Shown here: positions 6,839 through 13,644 of the stretch, piece by piece
Layout: the number at the start of each line of letters is the position of its first letter
Numbering within the stretch: the first letter of the stretch is position 1
Assembly: GCA_047777415.1 (NCBI GenBank)
Contig: JBKEEO010000002.1
Span: 1 to 64,000, forward strand
Direction of reading: 5' to 3'
Source: Caproicibacter sp047777415
GTDB taxonomy: Bacteria > Bacillota > Clostridia > Oscillospirales > Acutalibacteraceae
DNA: 64,000 nt
Translations under genes and position numbers: made by a program
The notes under the pieces: generated by a model
The model's input: only the letters and a program-made list of their open reading frames with translations
What the model was told of the DNA's origin: nothing
Databases searched by the model: none

Positions 6839-8170
6839 CCTAGTGTCAAGGGAAGTTCGCAATTTCGGGACTCCGAAAAATGAATTAGGCTACGTTTAAC
6901 AGTGAAAGAATGGATTTCGGGTTTAAGTATGCTCTGGAAACAGACCAGTCTTCCGCATATTCCATCAGACATGTTGTTACCAGCCGTAGGTAGGAATCCG
7001 GATTAGGAAATATTCCGACTACACTGGTTCTGCGGCGGATTTCCTTGTTCAGTCGTTCCAACATATTGGTCGAGGAAATTTTGCGGGCGTCGAGTTCCGG
7101 AAAGGCGTAGAAAGCTAGAGAATCTTCCAGCCCATCTTGCAGAAGCTCAATTGCTTTTGGAAAGCGTTTTCCATACTGTTCTGATATTTGCTCTGCGCGT
7201 TGTCTAGCTATTTTAGCGGAAGGTGCTAACCAAATTTCTTTTAACTGAGCCGCAAAGGATTCTTTTTCCTTCTGGGGTACATGAGCCAAAATATTTCGCA
7301 TAAAATGGACTTTGCACCGTTGCCAAGAGGCTCCCGGAAAACTCTCACGGACGGCTGCAATCAGCCCTTTATTCGCGTCTGAAATCACCAGGAGCGGTGT
7401 TTTCAGACCACGATCTAAAAGACTTTGAAACAATTGAGAATAACTTTCTTTGGATTCTTCCAGCATTGGCTCTACGGCGAGGATATCCCTATGCCCCTGT
7501 TCATTGACGCCGCAAACTACCATCACAGCCATGCTGACGACCCGGCCATCCATACGGATTTTTTCATACAGTGCATCTGTCCAAATGACAGGATAGCGAC
7601 CCGTCAGAGGCCGGCTGCGGAAGTACTGCACCTGCTCGTTAAGGCCTTTCGTCATTTCACTGACTTGACTGCGGGAAAGATTCTCAATTCCAAGACTGCG
7701 AGCTAGTTTCTCCATCTTTCGCGTAGATACACCCTGCACAAACGCTTCTTGAACCACTTGAATCAGCGCTGTTTCACTGCGCTTGCGTTCTGTTACGAAA
7801 AACGGGATATAGCCCTGATTTCGGAGTTTTGGTACCATCAGATACATCGTCCCCATACGAGTATCCAATCGACGTGGCCGATAGCCGCAGCGGTAATCAC
7901 GGCGGGACGGATTGTGTGCATTCTTTTCCGCGCCAATAATACCGGAGACCTCTGCTTCCATCAGACGGGTACACAGCCATTCCAGCATCGACAGCATTGG
8001 ATCCGGCTGCGCCATACATTTTAGTAGCAATTCTGTCAAATCTGTGGTATTCTTTTTGTGAGTCATTGGGTATCTCTCCTTTTTTGAATGTTTTCTCACC
8101 ATTCATTTTATCGGAGTCCCAATGACTTTTCTATGCCTTGATAAAATTGCGAACTTTATTGTACTCCATC
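6839..8170 (-). mobile_element. IS256-family element, copy 1 (1332 bp)
   Basis: Same length as the copies at 35859 and 61919. The imperfect terminal repeats share the core AAGTTCGCAATTT. Unlike the other two copies it has no matching 8-bp flanks, and each terminus has one base change, consistent with a deletion between the element and the ISL3 sequence around it. Confidence 0.85.
6885..8066 (-). CDS. IS256-family transposase (copy 1)
   Basis: A mutator-type DDE transposase of 393 residues from the ATG at 8066, chosen because AAAGGAGAG lies just upstream (an in-frame ATG at 8102 precedes it). Catalytic positions are visible: the first Asp in WTDALYEKIR, the second in VISDANKG, and the Glu in NMLERLNKEIRRR. 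The CKVHFMRNIL helix of the family is also present. The frame is intact, so the copy could be active. Confidence 0.93.
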   Translation of the reverse strand: MTHKKNTTDLTELLLKCMAQPDPMLSMLEWLCTRLMEAEVSGIIGAEKNAHNPSRRDYRCGYRPRRLDTRMGTMYLMVPKLRNQGYIPFFVTERKRSETALIQVVQEAFVQGVSTRKMEKLARSLGIENLSRSQVSEMTKGLNEQVQYFRSRPLTGRYPVIWTDALYEKIRMDGRVVSMAVMVVCGVNEQGHRDILAVEPMLEESKESYSQLFQSLLDRGLKTPLLVISDANKGLIAAVRESFPGASWQRCKVHFMRNILAHVPQKEKESFAAQLKEIWLAPSAKIARQRAEQISEQYGKRFPKAIELLQDGLEDSLAFYAFPELDARKISSTNMLERLNKEIRRRTSVVGIFPNPDSYLRLVTTCLMEYAEDWSVSRAYLNPKSILSLLNVA

Positions 8171-8360
8171 GGCTTTCTCGGTAGCTCAATGAAAATTTCC
8201 GTTTTATCGGGCAATTGCCTCACATTTTTTACGATTACCTCTTTTAATCCAAGCAATTTTTCGGTAGAATAAATACAGAGCATATCGATGACCTCCAACA
8301 TGGGATAGTGGTAATTTCCATTTTAAAGGTTTTTCATCGAATATGCTCTACTTTTTTTAC

Positions 8361-8457
8361 TTTTTTCTCAGGCCCTATTCGCTCCACCCCAACATTTATT
8401 ATAGAGCCCTTTTTTTCTCAGGCCTATTCGTCACACCCCAACATTTATTATAGAGCC
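8361..8457. repeat. Tandem ~48 bp duplication of an ISL3-like end
   Basis: Two near-identical units (8361-8408 and 8411-8457) each read from a TTTTTTCTCAGGCC(C)TATTCG segment to CCCCAACATTTATTATAGAG. The second has lost one C and carries GTCACA where the first has GCTCCA. The result is two adjacent terminal inverted repeats on one side of the element. Confidence 0.75.
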
Positions 8458-8537
8458 TTTCAAAATAATGTGCCTGTGCCAGATGCGGCTGTCCCATATT
8501 CAGAAAGCAACTTGCCGCTATGAGAGCTGTTCTATGT

Positions 8538-8738
8538 TTACTTAAACAGCTTAAAAATACTTACCGAAGTTTTTCTGTAAATTTTGTTGTAAGCCGCCTT
8601 TTGGGGATTCCTAATCCAGCCCATGCCCTTGCGGCCATAGCCAGGGATAATCGCTTTTTTGACCGCGCGCTTGGCACGTCCCGTTGTGCGTGCTGCTAAA
8701 GATTTTTTTAAAGATGGCTTACGAATACCGAATTTCAT
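8538..8738 (-). CDS. Small basic protein of unknown function (copy 1)
   Basis: 66 residues, strongly basic (KPSLKKSLAARTTGRAKRAVKK), followed by a glycine/aromatic motif PGYGRKGMGWIRNPQKAAYN. It has no signal peptide or membrane segment. The start is well supported: TTTGGAGGGATTTACTT immediately precedes the ATG. I do not recognise the family. It is identical in sequence to the protein at 13040-13240 and always lies after the acidic membrane protein, so the two probably form one transcription unit. Confidence 0.7.
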   Translation of the reverse strand: MKFGIRKPSLKKSLAARTTGRAKRAVKKAIIPGYGRKGMGWIRNPQKAAYNKIYRKTSVSIFKLFK

Positions 8739-8806
8739 AAGTAAATCCCTCCAAACATAGCATGAACTTTAAATGTAAGCAACTACAACCTCATTTATCA
8801 TGAATT

Positions 8807-8989
8807 TTAATGCTCCAACCAACAGATGATTACCAAAACAACAGCTGCTGCAAATAACGCTGCCGTCAAACAGCCACAGCAGCCATGTTGTGCGCCGCCG
8901 TTGCTAATATCTTCCTCATCGTCCTCATTTTCACAAGCAAGGTCATATGTCCAATAATCATCATCGAAATCTTGCACCACACATTCCAT
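8807..8989 (-). CDS. Small acidic single-pass membrane protein (copy 1)
   Basis: 60 residues: an acidic N-terminal half (DFDDDYW, ENEDDEED), a CCGC motif, then one hydrophobic segment (LTAALFAAAVVLVIICWL) and a short LEH end. The ATG at 8989 directly abuts AAAAGG, so a GTG three codons later (8980) may be the real start. Unrecognised. It is identical to the protein at 12789-12971 and lies about 70 bp before the basic protein, so an acidic/basic pair is made from one locus. Confidence 0.6.
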   Translation of the reverse strand: MECVVQDFDDDYWTYDLACENEDDEEDISNGGAQHGCCGCLTAALFAAAVVLVIICWLEH

Positions 8990-9224
8990 CCTTTTATATT
9001 AGATACGGATATAAAAACATCTTTAAAATTTCGATAAAACAAACAGTGTTAAAGACATTACAAACCAGGCAATAATGCCAATCACTCATAAAAATGATAC
9101 TACAAATCCAACATAATTTCTACTCAAGTGTAGGAACACGTTTCTGTCCTTTTTTATATTGAATATTTCTTATATTAAACCATTACTAACGGTATTCCGA
9201 TAAAGGTAATCTCTATACGATAAA

Positions 9225-9256
9225 AAGCGTCTGCTGGACTTTTCCAACAGACGCTT
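9225..9256 (-). terminator. Terminator of the polysaccharide deacetylase gene
   Basis: Stem AAGCGTCTG / CAGACGCTT, extended by TGG/CCA, followed on the minus strand by TTTTTA. It lies about 110 bp after the deacetylase stop. I see no gene elsewhere in 9022-9368. Confidence 0.8.
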
Positions 9257-9368
9257 ACTAATAAGCGCGGAGGAGTGAGCTTTTAGGTATTTGCTATAAT
9301 ATTTATTTAGAACGTACAAGAGAACACAGAAAGCAGGCATACAGCATGAATAAATAAAATCAAACGCA

Positions 9369-10148
9369 TTAATCAATTTTGTTAGATTCATTTGGAATTT
9401 GCATACCGGCAGAGTCGATTGTGTAGTTATCCTTGATAATCAGCTGGGAAACCGGCACAATGGTGTATCCCTCTGACTGCAGTGTTTTCAAAATGGTTGG
9501 CAAAGCGGCGGGCGTGTTCTTTGCTCCGTTGTGAAATAGAACAATAGAACCCGGTTTCACTTTTTTCGTCACGCGGTCAATGATTTGCTGCGGTGTGGGA
9601 TTTTTCCAATCCAAGGAATCAACATCCCACTGAATTGCATACATACCCAAATCCTGCGCACTCTTTACAACCGCATTGTTGTAATCGCCGTAGGGCGGGC
9701 GGAATAACAGCGGACTGACCCCTGTAATCGCTTTGATTTTTTCATTGCAGGCTTCAATTTGCTTTTTCATATCACTTTCCGATAACTTTGGCATATGCGG
9801 GTGCGTATCCGAATGGTTGCAGACTTCGTGTCCGGCCTCGGCCAGCGCTTTAACCGAATCGGGGTATTTGTCGACCCAAGAACCCACAACAAAGAATGTG
9901 GTTTTTACATTGTATTCCTTTAAAATATCAATGAGTGTTTGTGTTTCTTCATTTCCCCACGCGGCATCAAATGATATTGCAATTTTTTTCTCCTCCGTTT
10001 TAACGTTGTAAATCGGCAAAAGACGTTTGGAGGCGGATGTCTGCACAGCCTGAACCCCGCGAAATCCCGCAGCCCCCGCCAAAACGACCGCCAGAGCGCT
10101 AAACAGAACAGTTAAAATTCTTTTGCGGGTAACAGTAATAATACGCAT
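9369..10148 (-). CDS. Polysaccharide deacetylase, PdaB-like (CE4/NodB fold)
   Basis: 259 residues with an N-terminal membrane anchor/signal (ILTVLFSALAVVLAGAAG), so it acts outside the membrane. The NodB domain follows: motif 1 ISFDAAWGN, motif 2 HSDTHPH (metal-binding HxxxH), and motif 3 RPPYGDYN. The motif-1 form FDAAWG, instead of FDDGP, is typical of sporulation-type PdaB proteins, which are involved in spore cortex or cell-wall modification. Single gene with its own terminator; the ATG at 10148 follows a GGGGAAATAG-type site. Confidence 0.88.
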   Translation of the reverse strand: MRIITVTRKRILTVLFSALAVVLAGAAGFRGVQAVQTSASKRLLPIYNVKTEEKKIAISFDAAWGNEETQTLIDILKEYNVKTTFFVVGSWVDKYPDSVKALAEAGHEVCNHSDTHPHMPKLSESDMKKQIEACNEKIKAITGVSPLLFRPPYGDYNNAVVKSAQDLGMYAIQWDVDSLDWKNPTPQQIIDRVTKKVKPGSIVLFHNGAKNTPAALPTILKTLQSEGYTIVPVSQLIIKDNYTIDSAGMQIPNESNKID

Positions 10149-10250
10149 TGTCTATTTCCCCTTTCTGTTCAAAATATATGCGGGAGAAAAAGACATAAAA
10201 CTCATTTGTTAAAAAACCTAATCTTTCATACAGCACCCTGCTGCATAAAA

Positions 10251-10285
10251 ATGCCCGGCAGCCGTAATGCGCGGATACCGGGCAT
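10251..10285 (-). terminator. Terminator of the sirtuin gene
   Basis: Stem ATGCCCGG / CCGGGCAT, with TTTTTAT following on the minus strand, 20 bp after the sirtuin stop. Confidence 0.8.
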
Positions 10286-10304
10286 AATGTTCCTTTATCA
10301 TTAA

Positions 10305-11033
10305 TTAATGATTTGGCACTTGTATCTGCTCTAATATTTCACCGATACTTCCATGCAGGGCAAGGTTCGCGTTCGCATCCATTGGGGTGGTAGTCTTATT
10401 AATCAGCACCAGACGATTGCCGCTGTAATAGTGAACCAACCCGGCCGCCGGATAAACAGCAAGCGATGTTCCTCCAATTATTAGCATATCCGCATTTCGA
10501 ATCGCTTCCACCGCACCGTACAGAGTATCTTGATCCAGCCCCTCTTCATACAAAACAACATCCGGTTTAATCACGCCGCCGCAGTCACAAAGCGGAATAC
10601 CCGTACTTTGCCTAATAAATTCGGCATCGTAGAGTTTATGACAGCGCTGGCAGTAATTGCGGTGAACAGAACCGTGAAGTTCATAGACCTTTTTACTTCC
10701 GGCTTTCTGATGCAAGCCGTCAATATTCTGTGTCACCACCGCGGAAAGCCGACCCGCCTGTTCCAATTCCGCCAGCTTTTTATGCGCCGGGTTTGGCTCT
10801 GCTTCCAAATAAAGCATCTTATTCCGGTAAAAGTCAAAAAACTCCGCGGTATGAGATTTATAAAAACTGTGGCTGAGCATCACTTCAGGAGGATATTTAT
10901 ACTTCTGATGATACAATCCATCCACACTGCGAAAATCCGGAATACCGCTTTCCGTTGAAACTCCCGCCCCACCGAAGAATACAATTCGATGACTTTCATT
11001 AACCATCTGCTGAAGTTTTTCTATATCCGTCAT
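10305..11033 (-). CDS. cobB: NAD-dependent protein deacylase (SIR2/CobB sirtuin)
   Basis: 242 residues. It removes acyl groups from lysines using NAD+. The sirtuin motifs are in order: GGAGVSTESGIPDFR (NAD site), TQNIDGLHQKAG, the catalytic His in ELHGSV, a zinc site CQRCH...CDCGG, and GTSLAVYPAAGL. The ATG at 11033 follows GGAGGTATGAGAT. It appears monocistronic, between two terminators, inside the segment bracketed by the inverted duplication. Confidence 0.94.
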   Translation of the reverse strand: MTDIEKLQQMVNESHRIVFFGGAGVSTESGIPDFRSVDGLYHQKYKYPPEVMLSHSFYKSHTAEFFDFYRNKMLYLEAEPNPAHKKLAELEQAGRLSAVVTQNIDGLHQKAGSKKVYELHGSVHRNYCQRCHKLYDAEFIRQSTGIPLCDCGGVIKPDVVLYEEGLDQDTLYGAVEAIRNADMLIIGGTSLAVYPAAGLVHYYSGNRLVLINKTTTPMDANANLALHGSIGEILEQIQVPNH

Positions 11034-11104
11034 ATCTCATACCTCCATGCTGTTACCCGCTTTTTCTTTTATCTTATCGCAAATTTTCAAAAATGCAAGG
11101 GCAA

Positions 11105-11305
11105 TTAAGACAAAACAGCATTGTCCACAATATTCACTTTGACGCTATTTTTCAATAATCCATAGGTGTTAAAGAATCCATGTCTCTCGGAATAAACAAG
11201 TTCATCATCTTTATTCCATTCATGAAGTCCATAATGCCGCTGAATTTCTTTTTGTCGATACTTCCTTTGAGGTTCAACCCATTTACTTAGTAAAAAGACT
11301 TTCTT
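11105..11305 (-). other. Possible coding remnant, minus strand, unrecognised
   Basis: 66 codons are open without a start: KKVFLLSKWVEPQRKYRQ, then a charged segment ending VNIVDNAVLS. Composition looks protein-like, but no family is recognised and a 14-bp hairpin (11296-11339) covers its upstream edge. It may be the 3' part of a gene lost when the IS30 element and duplication formed. Another reading frame over the same bases is also open, so confidence is low. Confidence 0.25.
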
Positions 11306-11339
11306 TCAGCCCTATAATCTCACGTCTGAAAGAAAGTCT
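11296..11339 (-). terminator. Strong hairpin with T-run on the minus strand
   Basis: A 14-bp perfect stem AGACTTTCTTTCAG / CTGAAAGAAAGTCT with a 16-nt loop, followed on the minus strand by TTTTTAC. It would end transcription coming from the IS30 side. Confidence 0.6.
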
Positions 11340-11352
11340 GCAATTTACCTAA

Positions 11353-11532
11353 TTATGCGAAACTCTATGCGGTATTTTTTTAAATGAATATGATTCTCCT
11401 CAAGCAATATACAATTTAGACATAAGCACAGGCTCGGGAAACTTCAAAACTTTTGTAAGGCATGATTACAGTCCAAGTGATTTTTTAACGGAGTTAACAG
11501 AATCATTCATCATATCTTTCAGTGCTTTTTGA
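11353..11532 (+). other. Possible coding remnant, plus strand, unrecognised
   Basis: About 59 codons are open to TGA at 11530, without a plausible start: NEYDSPQAIYNLDISTGSG and later RHDYSPSDFLTEL. No family is recognised. It lies between the hairpin and IS30 copy A and may be a fragment. The rest of 11034-11548 shows nothing else. Confidence 0.2.
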
Positions 11533-11548
11533 AAATGCCACATATCGT

Positions 11549-12755
11549 GGTAGATTGTAAAATCAAATTGAACACATAAAAAGATTCCATAACGCTCAGG
11601 GATCTGTTAGGATAAAGTTACTACACTGAATACTGACAGAAAGGCCTGAACACTATGGACAAGAACCATTCTATCATAAATATCGAAGAACGCAAGAGGG
11701 GACAGCATCTTAGAGCAGAAGAGCGTGGCGCAATCCAACAGTTAAAGAAGATGGGATTTAGCAATCGAGAAATTGCTCGTGCAATCAATTGTAGTCCTTC
11801 TACTGTAGGTTATGAACTACGACGTGGCACGCCGGAATACTCCGGCCGTGGGCGCAAACCTGGCTACTCAGCCAAACGTGGAGCTGCCGTATACAAGGAG
11901 AATCGCAGTCGCTGCCATCGCCCTAGAACGGTATCCAGGGACTCCGACTTCATCCGTTGGATGGTCAAAAAGGTTCGTAAGCAAAACTGGTCCTTTGATG
12001 AGTGCGTAGGTCGGGCACGGCGTGAACATCGTTTTCCGGTTAAGGAAATCCCATGTACAAAAACTCTGTATCATATGCTGTGGAAAGGGGAATTACCGCT
12101 CACGCTATTTGAACTTCCTGAGGTATTAAATAGGCATTCTCGCAGAAAACCACGGCTTTCTAAGCGTATTAATGGGAAATTCATTGATTGGCGGCCACCT
12201 GAGGTAGCAGAACGAAACACATTTGGGCACTGGGAATCTGATACGGTACTGGGCCGAAAAAGAAGCGGTAAGGCAGCTGTATTTACCATTGTAGAGCGCC
12301 TGACAGGCTATTATCTTTCCATTCGAATTGACGTCAAAACAACCACCGGTGTTGCCAGTGCCATGGAACAGCTAAAGGAACAGTATGGTAAGAAATTTTC
12401 CCAGGTATTTCGCAGTATTACCACAGACAACGGCAGTGAGTTTGCGGCATTTTCGGCCTTTGAAGAACTAGGCACGGCAATCTATTTTGCCCATCCATAC
12501 TCTGCTTGGGAACGACCTGTAAATGAGAGGACCAATCGCATACTACGAAAATATATCCCAAAGAGTTGCTCCATCAATGGCTTTACCGCCGAACAAATCT
12601 TAATGTTTGCAGACGAGATAAACGCCACGCCCAGGAAACGATTAGGTTATCAGACCCCAGAGGAGCTGTTTGATGCACAATTGGACAGAATTTACACTTT
12701 AAACCCGTAGATAACTTTATCCTGGGAAAGTGTTCAATTTGTTATTGCAATTTAA
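11549..12755 (+). mobile_element. IS30-family element, copy A (1207 bp)
   Basis: Same length as copy B (48898-50104). The termini share CAAATTGAACAC in inverted orientation (GGTAGATTGTAAAATC... at the left, TTAAATTGCAATAAC... at the right). Its flanks do not match each other, and the right end abuts the inverted duplication at 12756, so it marks a rearrangement junction. Confidence 0.85.
11655..12710 (+). CDS. IS30-family transposase (copy A)
   Basis: 351 residues, intact. An N-terminal helix-turn-helix (LKKMGFSNREIARAINCSPS) is followed by the DDE core: WESDTVLG, TTDNGSEF and NERTNRILRKY. It differs from copy B by a handful of residues. The ATG at 11655 is the natural start, and the gene fills the element. 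Confidence 0.94.
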   Translation: MDKNHSIINIEERKRGQHLRAEERGAIQQLKKMGFSNREIARAINCSPSTVGYELRRGTPEYSGRGRKPGYSAKRGAAVYKENRSRCHRPRTVSRDSDFIRWMVKKVRKQNWSFDECVGRARREHRFPVKEIPCTKTLYHMLWKGELPLTLFELPEVLNRHSRRKPRLSKRINGKFIDWRPPEVAERNTFGHWESDTVLGRKRSGKAAVFTIVERLTGYYLSIRIDVKTTTGVASAMEQLKEQYGKKFSQVFRSITTDNGSEFAAFSAFEELGTAIYFAHPYSAWERPVNERTNRILRKYIPKSCSINGFTAEQILMFADEINATPRKRLGYQTPEELFDAQLDRIYTLNP

Positions 12756-12788
12756 GGATGTTTTTATATCCGTATCTAATATAAAAGG

Positions 12789-12971
12789 ATGGAATGTGTG
12801 GTGCAAGATTTCGATGATGATTATTGGACATATGACCTTGCTTGTGAAAATGAGGACGATGAGGAAGATATTAGCAACGGCGGCGCACAACATGGCTGCT
12901 GTGGCTGTTTGACGGCAGCGTTATTTGCAGCAGCTGTTGTTTTGGTAATCATCTGTTGGTTGGAGCATTAA
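12789..12971 (+). CDS. Small acidic single-pass membrane protein (copy 2)
   Basis: Same 60-residue sequence as 8807-8989: acidic head, CCGC, one hydrophobic segment of about 18 residues. A GTG at 12798 has better spacing from AAAAGG than the ATG at 12789. Sequence identity between the copies means the duplication is recent or homogenised. Confidence 0.6.
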   Translation: MECVVQDFDDDYWTYDLACENEDDEEDISNGGAQHGCCGCLTAALFAAAVVLVIICWLEH

Positions 12972-13039
12972 AATTCATGATAAATGAGGTTGTAGTTGCT
13001 TACATTTAAAGTTCATGCTATGTTTGGAGGGATTTACTT

Positions 13040-13240
13040 ATGAAATTCGGTATTCGTAAGCCATCTTTAAAAAAATCTTTAGCAGCACGCACAACGGGAC
13101 GTGCCAAGCGCGCGGTCAAAAAAGCGATTATCCCTGGCTATGGCCGCAAGGGCATGGGCTGGATTAGGAATCCCCAAAAGGCGGCTTACAACAAAATTTA
13201 CAGAAAAACTTCGGTAAGTATTTTTAAGCTGTTTAAGTAA
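13040..13240 (+). CDS. Small basic protein of unknown function (copy 2)
   Basis: Same 66-residue sequence as 8538-8738, with GGAGG ideally placed before the ATG. It follows the acidic membrane protein by 68 bp on the same strand. The GYGRKGMGWIRNPQKAAYN segment is its most distinctive part. Function unknown. Confidence 0.7.
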   Translation: MKFGIRKPSLKKSLAARTTGRAKRAVKKAIIPGYGRKGMGWIRNPQKAAYNKIYRKTSVSIFKLFK

Positions 13241-13332
13241 ACATAGAACAGCTCTCATAGCGGCAAGTTGCTTTCTGAATATGGGACAGCCGCATCGGGC
13301 ATAGGCACATCATTTGAATTTAGGCAAAATAA

Positions 13333-13367
13333 AAGTCATGCAGGGAACTTCATTCCTTGCATGACTT
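13333..13367 (-). terminator. Terminator of tRNA-Ser
   Basis: Stem AAGTCATGCA / TGCATGACTT plus inner GG/CC, followed on the minus strand by TTTATTTT, directly after the tRNA 3' end. Confidence 0.85.
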
Positions 13368-13373
13368 CTTGTT

Positions 13374-13460
13374 TGGCGGAGAGGACGTGACTCGAACACG
13401 CAACACCTTTCGGTGCACCACATTTCCAATGTGGCTCCTTACCAATTAGAATACCTCTCC
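13374..13460 (-). tRNA. tRNA-Ser (anticodon GGA)
   Basis: On the minus strand the acceptor stem GGAGAGG/CCTCTCC closes a cloverleaf with anticodon stem CCACA/TGTGG around the loop TTGGAAA, giving anticodon GGA (reads TCC/TCT). The T-arm GTTCGAGTC and a long variable arm (CACCGAAAGGTG) are serine features. GCCA (discriminator plus CCA) is encoded at 13377-13374. Confidence 0.95.
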
Positions 13461-13500
13461 AATTGATACATCGGTCGGTTATCCCCAACCGGCGTACATA

Positions 13501-13529
13501 ATTATAGCGAAACTTTAAAAAAAAATCAA
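13501..13529 (-). promoter_or_regulatory. Promoter of tRNA-Ser
   Basis: TTGATT (13529-13524), a 17-bp spacer and TATAAT (13506-13501) on the minus strand, about 40 bp before the tRNA. Confidence 0.8.
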
Positions 13530-13578
13530 GCCCTTTCTGCATAAATTTTGAAGGCACGTGAAAAAATGATAATTATCC

Positions 13579-13607
13579 TTGCGGTTTGGAAAATATTGAT
13601 ATAAAAT
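13579..13607 (+). promoter_or_regulatory. Promoter of asnS
   Basis: TTGCGG (13579-13584), 17 bp, TAAAAT (13602-13607). The -10 covers the ATG at 13606, so that ATG cannot be the asnS start; this supports the TTG at 13645. Confidence 0.6.
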
Positions 13608-13644
13608 GAGGACAGCAATCGTTTTTACAGGAGGAACAGGGGAT

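Larger units (their letters stand above)
6736..8283 (-). pseudogene. ISL3-family transposase, N- and C-terminal stubs only
   Basis: The N-terminal stub starts at ATG 8283 (GGAGG 8 nt upstream) and reads into the family's ELPRKP segment, which normally precedes the zinc-finger HKCP motif, before ending at the IS256 boundary (8170). The C-terminal stub (6838-6736) reads KVLKRNAYGYRNF, the family's end motif. Roughly 330 residues between them are missing, so IS256 insertion came with an adjacent deletion. Confidence 0.65.
6682..8457 (-). mobile_element. Decayed ISL3-like element, invaded by IS256 copy 1
   Basis: The left end GGCTCTATGTCAATAGTTGG (6682-6701) and, inverted, the right end GGCTCTATAATAAATGTTGG (tandemly repeated near 8390 and 8438) resemble ISL3 terminal repeats. 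On the minus strand, 8283-8171 encodes the start of an ISL3 transposase (STEKLLGLKEV...ELPRKP) and 6838-6736 its last ~33 residues (GYRNFRRFRNRIL). The middle, about 1 kb, is gone and is replaced by IS256. No target duplication is visible around the element. Confidence 0.7.
8457..9021. repeat. Inverted duplication, copy 1 (~565 bp)
   Basis: The reverse complement of this segment is nearly identical to 12757-13317. Both carry the same two small genes. Copy 1 is bordered on its left by the ISL3-like end at 8457. The pair brackets 9022-12756 in opposite orientation. Confidence 0.9.
12757..13317. repeat. Inverted duplication, copy 2 (~561 bp)
   Basis: Near-identical to the reverse complement of 8457-9021. 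Similarity begins one or two bases after the IS30 right end and ends in GGCACATCATTTGAA just before the tRNA-Ser terminator. Confidence 0.9.

Noticed and set aside
9170..9391. 73-codon minus-strand reading frame after the deacetylase gene
   Set aside because: It overlaps the end of the deacetylase gene and its terminator hairpin, and has no ribosome site.
11549..12755. Target duplication for IS30 copy A
   Set aside because: Flanks (CATATCGT / GGATGTTT) do not match; the element is at a rearrangement junction.
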